Positions 54,101 to 60,900 of a stretch of DNA of 63,263 nucleotides are shown here, piece by piece. Source of the stretch: Parachlamydiales bacterium (GTDB taxonomy: Bacteria > Chlamydiota > Chlamydiia > Chlamydiales > SM23-39); NCBI GenBank assembly GCA_015661075.1, contig JACVQJ010000014.1:1-63263 (forward strand), given 5' to 3'. Under the pieces are notes generated by a model, which did no database searches, was not told where the DNA came from, and saw only the letters and a list, made by a program, of their open reading frames with translations. The translations under genes were made by a program, and so were the position numbers. Every line of letters starts with the position of its first letter. The stretch's first letter is position 1.

Positions 54101-57100
54101 TGGCACTAAATAAACATAGCGCCCGTCAAACACGCCGCCCTGAAATCTCTTGCTATTGATATTCACAATCGCTGTGTCAAACGCTGTGTAGCTTCCCGCA
54201 TCAGTAAAGGGCAACGTCGTATCATACCGGCCGAGCAACCCGGAGGCACCGACGCCAGATGGCACGAGATAGATATATCTTCCATCGAACACGCCGCCCT
54301 GAAACCTATTAAGATTTACATTCACAGCATTCACATCGAAACTTATCGTCGTATTGGCGCCCATCAGCTTATTCGTGCCGACCATACCGCCGCCATAGCC
54401 GCCCTGGTTATAGCCCTCGAATAGGGTGACGAGCTGATTGCGAGTGGTGCCTCCCGTGGCATAAAGATTGGATGAACTATATAGGGCCGTGCCTTGGACC
54501 GAGCCGGCCACATCGACCGTATATTGGGGGTTTGCCACTCCGATGCCGACATTGCCGCTGACAATCAGACCGTTTGTGGGAGGAGTGGCGATCCCGGCAT
54601 AGCTGCCAATGGCAAAACCATTGGGCGCCTGGCTCACCGCAATCGCTGTCGCCTGCGGCCCCGGATAGGCATCGAGTCGGGTCATGACGCTATTCGTATT
54701 GGGCACCAAATAGACATAGCGCCCATCGAACACGCACCCCTGAAATCCCCGGCTATTGGCATTCACAGCCGCCGTATCAAAACAGGTATAGCTGCCGGCC
54801 GCAAGAAAGGGCCATGTCGTATCATAACGGGTGATCGTTCCAAAATTAGCGCCATTATTATTCGGCACGAGATAGACATAGCGCCCATCGAACACGCCGC
54901 CGACAAATCCCTTGCTGGCATTGTTCACCGCCGTCGTATCAAAACAGGTATAGCTGGCGGCCGTTGTAAACGACCCTGTCGTATCATAACGGGTGATCGT
55001 TCCGGATTGGCCGCTGTCATTCGGCACTAAATAAACATATCTTCCATCGAACACGCCGCCAGCAAATCCCCGGCTGGCGCTGCTCACCGTCATCGTATCA
55101 AAACAGGTGTAGCTGGCGGCCGCAGTAAATGATTGCGCGGTATCATAGCGGGTGATCGTTCCGTGAGCCACGCCGGTGCTATTATAAGGCACTAAATAAA
55201 CATATCTTCCATCGAACACGCCGCCAAAAAATCCCAGGCTGGCGTTGTTCACAGTCTGTGTGTCAAAACAGGTATAGCCGGCGGCCGCAGTAAATGATTG
55301 CGCCGTATCATAACGGGTGATCTGACCAGAGAGGCCATTATTATACGGCACTAAATAAACATATCTTCCATCGAACACGGCCCCCTGAAATCCCAGGCTG
55401 GCGCTGTGCACCGTCAATGTGTCAAAACAAGTGTAGCTGCCAGCGCCAACAAACGACAATGTCGTGTCATAACGGGTGATCGTTCCGGAAAGGCCGCTGT
55501 CATTCGGCACCAAATAAACATAGCGCCCGTCAAACACGCCGCCATGAAATCCCCGGCTACCGCCACTCACAGCTGTGGTGTCAAACGCTGTGTAGCTTCC
55601 CATCTCATAAAAGGGCAGCGTCGTATCATACCGGGCGATCGTCCCCGAAGCAGCGCTAGTGCTATTGGGCACGAGATAGACATAGCGTCCATCGAACACG
55701 CCGCCGACAAATCCATAAAGAGCTCCATTCACAGCAGCCATTTCGAAACATGTCGTCGATTCGGCGCTCATCAGCTTGTTCGTGCCCACGCTGCCGCCGC
55801 CAAAACCGCCCTGGTTATAGCCCTCGGCTAAGGTAATGAGCTGATTGCGGGTCGTGCCGCCGGTCGCATAGGTCGCCAACGCGGATGAACTGATTCCAAT
55901 CACATTGGGCACGTTGATTGTGCCGTTGACATCGAGAGTGTAAGCGGGAATCAAAGTTCCAATGCCGACATTGCCGCTGACGATCAGGCCTCTATCCGGA
56001 GGAACGGCTGTCCCCACATAGCTGCCGATGACAAAACCATTGGGCGCCTGGCTCACGGCCATCGCTGTCGCCTGAGGCCCCGGATAAGCGTCGAGTCGGG
56101 TCATAACGCTATTATTATACGGCACCAAATAAACATACCTTCCATCGAACACGCACCCCTGAAATCCCTGGCTATTGGCATTCACAGCCGTCGTGTCAAA
56201 ACAGGTATAGCTGGCGGCCGCAAGAAATGGCAATGTCGTGTCATAACGGGTGATCGTTCCGAAAGCAGCGCCATTGTTACTGGGCACTAAATAAACATAT
56301 CTCCCATCGAACATGCCTCCAGAAAATCCCTTGCTAGAGCTGCTCACCGTTGTTGTGTCAAAACAGGTATAGCTGGCGGCCGTTGTAAATGATTGCGTCG
56401 TATCATAACGGGTGATCGTTCCGGAAAGGCCGCCGTTATTCGGCACTAAATAAACATATCTTCCATCGAACACACCCCCTTCAAATCCCTTGCTAGCGTT
56501 GCTCACCGCAAGTGTATCAAAACAGGTATAGCTGGCGGCCGCAGTAAATGATTGCGCGGTATCATAGCGGGTGATTTGACCGAATCGGCCGCCATTATTA
56601 TTCGGCACTAAATAAACATAGCGCCCGTCAAACACGCCGCTAATAAATCCCTTGCTAGCGCTGTTCACCGCAAGTGTATCAAAACAGGTATAGCTGGCTG
56701 CCGCAGTAAATGATTGCGTCGTATCATAACGGGTGATCGTTCCGTGAGCAACGCCGGTGTTGTAAGGCACTAAATAAACATATCTTCCATCGAACACGCC
56801 CCCATTAAATCCCTGGCTAGCGTTGCTCACCGCAAGTGTATCAAAACAGGTATAGCTGGCGGCCGTTGTAAATGATTGCGTCGTATCATAACGGGTAATC
56901 TGTCCGGAACTGCCACCACCAAACGGCACTAAATAAACATAGCGCCCGTCAAACACGCCGCCAATAAATTCCTTGCTACTGCTATTCACAGCTGTGGTGC
57001 CAAAGGCTGTGTAGCTGTTCGTCTCATAAAAGGGCAGCGTCGTATCATACCGGGCGATTGTCCCGGAAGCCGAACTAGTGCCAAATGGCACTAAATACAC

Positions 57101-57793
57101 ATATCTTCCATCGAACACGCCGCCAACAAATCCCAAAAGAGCGGCATTCACAGCCGCCAGATCAAAACAGGTCGTCGAATTAACGCTCATCTGCTTATTC
57201 GTGCCCACGCTGCCGCCGCCATAGCCGCCCTGGTTATAGCCTTCCGCGAGGCCGATGAGCTGATTATTGACCGTCAATCCGCTATATTGATAAACTCTAT
57301 GCGCACTCAACGCTCCGCTGATATCGAGTGTAAATGCAGGAGTCGTTGTTCCGATTCCAACAAGAGCGCTGCCGGACGTCCCCAGAATGGCCGTATAGTT
57401 GTTGACGATGGCGCCCGCGCCTGTTGCATGAGCCACATATAGAGAATATGCATTGGTCACCGATCCTGAAGTAATGGATGCGCCGGCAATACTGAGACCA
57501 TACGCATTGGTCACCGACCCTGAACCGACCGGAGTGATCGTGGGAGCAATGGAAAGACCGTAGACCGAGGCATAGTTGCCGGCATTGGGCGGATTGAACT
57601 GCGGATTGATTTGCTCGCCATATAATGTACCGGAAGAGGGGGTGAAAACAGGATTGATTAATAGACCCGTCGTGATACTCCCGGCGCTAATGGACGGAGT
57701 GACGGCGGCCTGGGACGTCGAAGCCGCGCTCGAGGTTCCAAAGCTGGCAATTCCGGGAATCGTATTATTAATAGCGTTATTAATGCCTGGCAT
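51200..57793 (-). CDS. Giant modular fibre protein with S74 chaperone domain
   Basis: A 2197-residue protein. Residues 1-160 are a Ser/Thr/Gly-rich shaft with tail-fibre-like NAYGLSI/NAYSLYV repeats and no signal peptide. Four modules of about 470 residues follow. Each starts NNQL..L.EGYNQGG.GGG.VGTNK and has seven ~52-residue units of the pattern GGVFDGRYVYLVP...G.ITRYDTT.SF...SYTCFDT. Each ends with RLDAYPGPQATAMA, then GLIVSGNVGIGT and YTLDVNG. Counts are 7, 7, 7, 7. The last 130 residues are a peptidase-S74 intramolecular chaperone: SDVRIKRNIQDI, GFVADEVE and a C-terminal coiled coil. Ser2068 and Lys2073 have the spacing of the self-cleavage dyad in phage endosialidase. I infer a trimeric fibre bearing seven-bladed propellers. 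Confidence 0.9.
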   Translation of the reverse strand: MPGINNAINNTIPGIASFGTSSAASTSQAAVTPSISAGSITTGLLINPVFTPSSGTLYGEQINPQFNPPNAGNYASVYGLSIAPTITPVGSGSVTNAYGLSIAGASITSGSVTNAYSLYVAHATGAGAIVNNYTAILGTSGSALVGIGTTTPAFTLDISGALSAHRVYQYSGLTVNNQLIGLAEGYNQGGYGGGSVGTNKQMSVNSTTCFDLAAVNAALLGFVGGVFDGRYVYLVPFGTSSASGTIARYDTTLPFYETNSYTAFGTTAVNSSSKEFIGGVFDGRYVYLVPFGGGSSGQITRYDTTQSFTTAASYTCFDTLAVSNASQGFNGGVFDGRYVYLVPYNTGVAHGTITRYDTTQSFTAAASYTCFDTLAVNSASKGFISGVFDGRYVYLVPNNNGGRFGQITRYDTAQSFTAAASYTCFDTLAVSNASKGFEGGVFDGRYVYLVPNNGGLSGTITRYDTTQSFTTAASYTCFDTTTVSSSSKGFSGGMFDGRYVYLVPSNNGAAFGTITRYDTTLPFLAAASYTCFDTTAVNANSQGFQGCVFDGRYVYLVPYNNSVMTRLDAYPGPQATAMAVSQAPNGFVIGSYVGTAVPPDRGLIVSGNVGIGTLIPAYTLDVNGTINVPNVIGISSSALATYATGGTTRNQLITLAEGYNQGGFGGGSVGTNKLMSAESTTCFEMAAVNGALYGFVGGVFDGRYVYLVPNSTSAASGTIARYDTTLPFYEMGSYTAFDTTAVSGGSRGFHGGVFDGRYVYLVPNDSGLSGTITRYDTTLSFVGAGSYTCFDTLTVHSASLGFQGAVFDGRYVYLVPYNNGLSGQITRYDTAQSFTAAAGYTCFDTQTVNNASLGFFGGVFDGRYVYLVPYNSTGVAHGTITRYDTAQSFTAAASYTCFDTMTVSSASRGFAGGVFDGRYVYLVPNDSGQSGTITRYDTTGSFTTAASYTCFDTTAVNNASKGFVGGVFDGRYVYLVPNNNGANFGTITRYDTTWPFLAAGSYTCFDTAAVNANSRGFQGCVFDGRYVYLVPNTNSVMTRLDAYPGPQATAIAVSQAPNGFAIGSYAGIATPPTNGLIVSGNVGIGVANPQYTVDVAGSVQGTALYSSSNLYATGGTTRNQLVTLFEGYNQGGYGGGMVGTNKLMGANTTISFDVNAVNVNLNRFQGGVFDGRYIYLVPSGVGASGLLGRYDTTLPFTDAGSYTAFDTAIVNINSKRFQGGVFDGRYVYLVPSTTPSFGQITRYDTTLSFVDAGSYTCFNTRTVNALSQGFRGGVFDGRYVYLVPNNLGTLGLITRYDTTLSFLNANSYTCFNTTTVNANSKGFSGGVFDGRYVYLVPNSYTVTGVTTISGLITRYDTAQSFTAAASYTCFDTTAVNNASKGFNGGVFDGRYVYLVPFNNGAALGTITRYDTTLSFLDAGSYNFFDTTTVNTNSKGFYGGVFDGRYVYLVPSNNGASFGQITRYDTTLSFTTAASYTFFNTATVNANSVGFIGGVFDGRYVYLIANTFGTLTRLDAYTGPQATAMAASQAPNGFAIGAYAGTNTPPTNGLIVSGNVGIGTASPQYALDVNGTINATAILVNGQAVSTAFRGLTLNNQLSALTEGYNQGGFGGGSVGTNKLMSVKSTASFDMRDVDAGAGAGGYAGAVFDGRYVYLIPGSVSSGTVMRYDTTLSINATGSYTSFNTLTVNANSMGFAGGVFDGRYVYLIPYSNVARFGQITRYDTTLPFLNANSYTCFNTTAVNANSKGFQGGVFDGRYVYLVPNNNGAAFGQITRYDTTLSFLNANSYAFFNTTTVSSSSKGFRGGVFDGRYVYLVPNNNGALFGTITRYDTALPFTTATSYTCFDTTSVNSASKGFWGGVFDGRYVYLVPNNNGAVFGQITRYDTTQSFTTAASYTCFDTQTVNNSSQGFRAGVFDGRYVYLAPRDDGSGSNVTATITRYDTTQSFFAAASYTCFNARNQSSLNKAFMCGVFDGRYIYLAGEGTQLTRLGAYTGPQATAMAASQAPNGFAVGTYAGGGLPNVAPSLSYHNAMIVSGNVGIGTATPTFSLHLALDSAAKPSTNTWTITSDVRIKRNIQDIPDALTKITQLRPRKFQYHPAYAKDTGLSPDKYYYGFVADEVELALEGCVFPSNIHCYNGQMKEWLDRGASGPRPEPVPGLTNLKCFNIHNILIHYIQAIKELSEKMNQLQQELDNLKP
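51700..57290 (-). repeat. Four tandem ~1.42-kb modules of seven ~157-bp units
   Basis: Module boundaries, taken at the connector coding GNVGIG, fall near 51690, 53125, 54550, 55970 and 57355, giving spacings of about 1.39-1.44 kb. Within each, a ~157-bp unit recurs seven times, recognisable by the conserved word for FDGRYVYL (read on the + strand as AAATAAACATA...CCATCGAACACG). Units in the same position of different modules are more alike than neighbours, as expected if whole modules were duplicated. Confidence 0.88.
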
Positions 57794-57818
57794 ATTATTT
57801 CTCTATTTGTTTTTAAAT

Positions 57819-57880
57819 TAACTCGTCAGAGGGCAGATATTTCGAGGCCTTCGGCCCTAAAAATGTACAAAGACGAGCTT
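57819..57880. repeat. Dispersed palindromic unit between fibre genes
   Basis: The gap 57794-57940 contains ACTCGTCAGAGGGCAGATAT at 57821 through GACGAGCTT at 57872-57880, so the unit has short inverted ends (CTCGTC/GACGAG). Copies flank the hairpin at 1453-1625. It includes GAGGCCTTCGGCC, itself nearly palindromic, followed by CTAAAAATG. It lies in the leader region of the first fibre gene and just behind the stop of the second. Confidence 0.7.
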
Positions 57881-57940
57881 ATTTCGATGTATGATTTTAT
57901 ATTTATTAAGATCTATCCAGACTTTGTACAGAGTCGAGAT

Positions 57941-60900
57941 CTATCTATTCTTCCGATCATTAATTTGTTGTTGCAGCTGGTTCACGATATCGGCCAGTTC
58001 TTTGACCGCTTGAATGCCGTAGACAAGGACATTATGAATATTGAGGCACTTCAGATTCTCCATTCCTGCAATGGGATCGCGCCCTCCGCCACGGCAACAG
58101 GTGCCGGAATCGCTGACGCATCCATCTAAAACGGTTTCCACCTCATCGGCGACAAAACCGCAGAAATTGCTATTCACATCCACACCGACATCGATTGCGT
58201 AGTCGGGATGATAAGTGAACTGACGCGGCTGCAATTGTCGAATGATGCTTAAAGCGCCCGATATATCCTGGATATTTTGTTTGATCCTGACATCGGAATT
58301 GTTGGTCCAGGTCGTAAACGTCGGCTGTCCTGCGCTATCGAGCGCGAGGTGAAGCGAGAAGGTCGGTGCAGTGAGACCGATACCGACATTGCCGCTCACA
58401 ATCAGACTGCCGTCCGGAGGAACGGCTACTCCGGCATAAGTGCCGATGGCAAAACCATTGGGCGCCTGGCTCGCTGCCATCGCTGTCGCCTGAGGCCCGG
58501 GATAGGCATCGATACGGGTCAGGACGGTATTGGTATTTGGCACCAAATAGACATAGCGCCCATCAAACACGGCCCCCTGAAATCCCTTGCTATTGGCATT
58601 CACAGTCGTTGAGCCAAAACAGGTATAGCTGCCTGCCGCAAGAAATGACAGCGTCGTATCATAACGGGTGATTGTTCCGAAAGCAGCGCCATTATTATTC
58701 GGCACGAGATAGACATAGCGCCCATCGAACACGCCGCCAACAAATCCCTTGCTGGCATTGTTCACCGCCGTCGTATCAAAACAGGTATAGCTGGCGGCCG
58801 TTGTAAATGATTGCGCGATATCATAGCGGGTGATCGTTCCGGAAGCGCCATTATCATTCGGCACTAAATAAACATATCTTCCATCGAACACGCCGCCAAA
58901 AAAACCCAGGCTGGCGTTGTTCACAGTCTGTGTGTCAAAACAGGTATAGCTGGCGGCCGTTGTAAATGATTGAGCGATATCATAGCGGGTGATCTGTCCA
59001 TTACTATTCGGCACTAAATAAACATAGCGCCCGTCAAACACGCCGCCCTTAAATCCCAGGCTAGCAGCGTTCACCGTCAATGTGTTAAAACAGGTATAGC
59101 TAGCGGCCGTTGTAAATGATTGCGCGATATCATAGCGGGTGATCTGTCCGAAAGCAGCGCCATTATTATTCGGCACTAAATAAACATATCTTCCATCGAA
59201 CACGCCGCCAAAAAATCCCTTGCTAGCAGCGTTCACCGTCAATGTGTTAAAACAAGTGTAGCTACCAGCGCCAACAAACGACAATGTCGTATCATAGCGG
59301 GTAATCTGTCCGGAACCGCCACTATTATCCGGTATTAAATAAACATAGCGCCCGTCAAACACGCCGCCCCGAAATCCCCCGCTAATGACATTCACAGTTT
59401 TGGTGTTAAAGACTGTGTAGCTGCTCGTCGCATAAAAGGGCAACGTCGTATCATACCGGGCAATCCTCCCGTCAGCACCGCCAGCGGTATTGGGCACGAG
59501 ATAGACATAGCGTCCATCGAACACGCCCCCTGTAAATCCAGAAAGAGCTGCATTCACAGCCGCCAGATCAAAACACGTCGTCGAATTGGCGCTCATCTGC
59601 TTATTCGTGCCGACGCTGCCGCCGCCAAAACCGCCCTGGGTATAGCCCTGGCTGAGGACTGTGAGCTGATTATTGGCTGTTGTTCCGAGAAAATTACCAG
59701 ACAGCAGCGCGGTGCTATTGATGGTGCCGTTGACATCCAGCGTATAGAGCGGATTGGATGTGCCGATGCCGACATTGCCGCTGACAATCAAGCCATTGGC
59801 GGGCGAAGCGCTCGTGCCGGCATAAGCGCCAATGGCAAAACCATCCGATGACTGGCTGGCGGCGATAGCGCTCGCCTGCGGACCCGGATAGGCGTCGAGC
59901 CGGGTCATGAAGCTATTCGTAGACGGCACCAAATAGACATAGCGCCCATCGAACACGCCTCCCACAAATCCCTTGCTATTGGCAGCCACCGTCGTCGTAT
60001 CAAAGGTCGTGTAACTGCTCACGGCGTTGAATGACTGTGTCGTATCATAGCGAGTCACTTGGCCAAAATCGACACCCGTCTGTGAATTGGGGACAAGATA
60101 GACATATCTCCCATCAAATAGGCCCCCCATAAATCCCTTGCTAGTGGCCTTCACCGTTGTTGTGTCAAAATAGGAATAGCTGGCGGCCGCAGTAAATGAT
60201 TGTGTCGTGTCATAGCGGGTAATCTGTCCGAAAGAAGTGCCATTATTATTCGGCACTAAATAAACATATCTTCCATCGAACACTCCGCCGGCAAATCCCT
60301 TGCTAGCGCTGTTCACCGCCGTCGTACCAAAACAGGTATAGCTGCCGGCCGCAAGAAATGACGATGTCGTATCATAACGGGTGATCGTTCCGGAACCGCC
60401 ACTGTCATTCGGCACTAAATAAACATATCTTCCATCAAACACGCCGCCAACAAATCCCTTGCTAGAGTCGCTCACCGCCGTTGTATCAAAACAGGTATAG
60501 CTGGCGGCCGTTGTAAATGACGCTGTCGTATCATAACGGGTGATCGTTCCGTGAGCAGCGCCATTGTTACTCGGCACTAAATAAACATATCTTCCATCGA
60601 ATACGGCCCCCTGAAATCCCATGCTGGCATTGCTCACCGCTGTTGTGTCAAAATAGGTATAGCTGTCTGCCGTATTAAATGATTGCGTCGTATCAAAACG
60701 GGTGATTTGACCGAACTTAGCGCCATTATCATAAGGCACCAAATAAACATAGCGCCCGTCAAACACACCGCCGTAAAATCCTTTGCTACTGGCATTGATG
60801 GTCGCCGTGTTAAACGCTGTGTAGCTTCCGGTGGCATAAAAGGGCAACGTCGTATCATAGCGGGTGATCTGTCCGAAAGGAGAGCCGTTGCTATTCGGCA

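Noticed and set aside
51200..57793. Idea that the window comes from a giant virus because of fibre and glycan genes
   Set aside because: The chlamydial plasmid-type integrases, Shine-Dalgarno sites, ATGA-coupled operons and toxin-antitoxin remnant are bacterial features.
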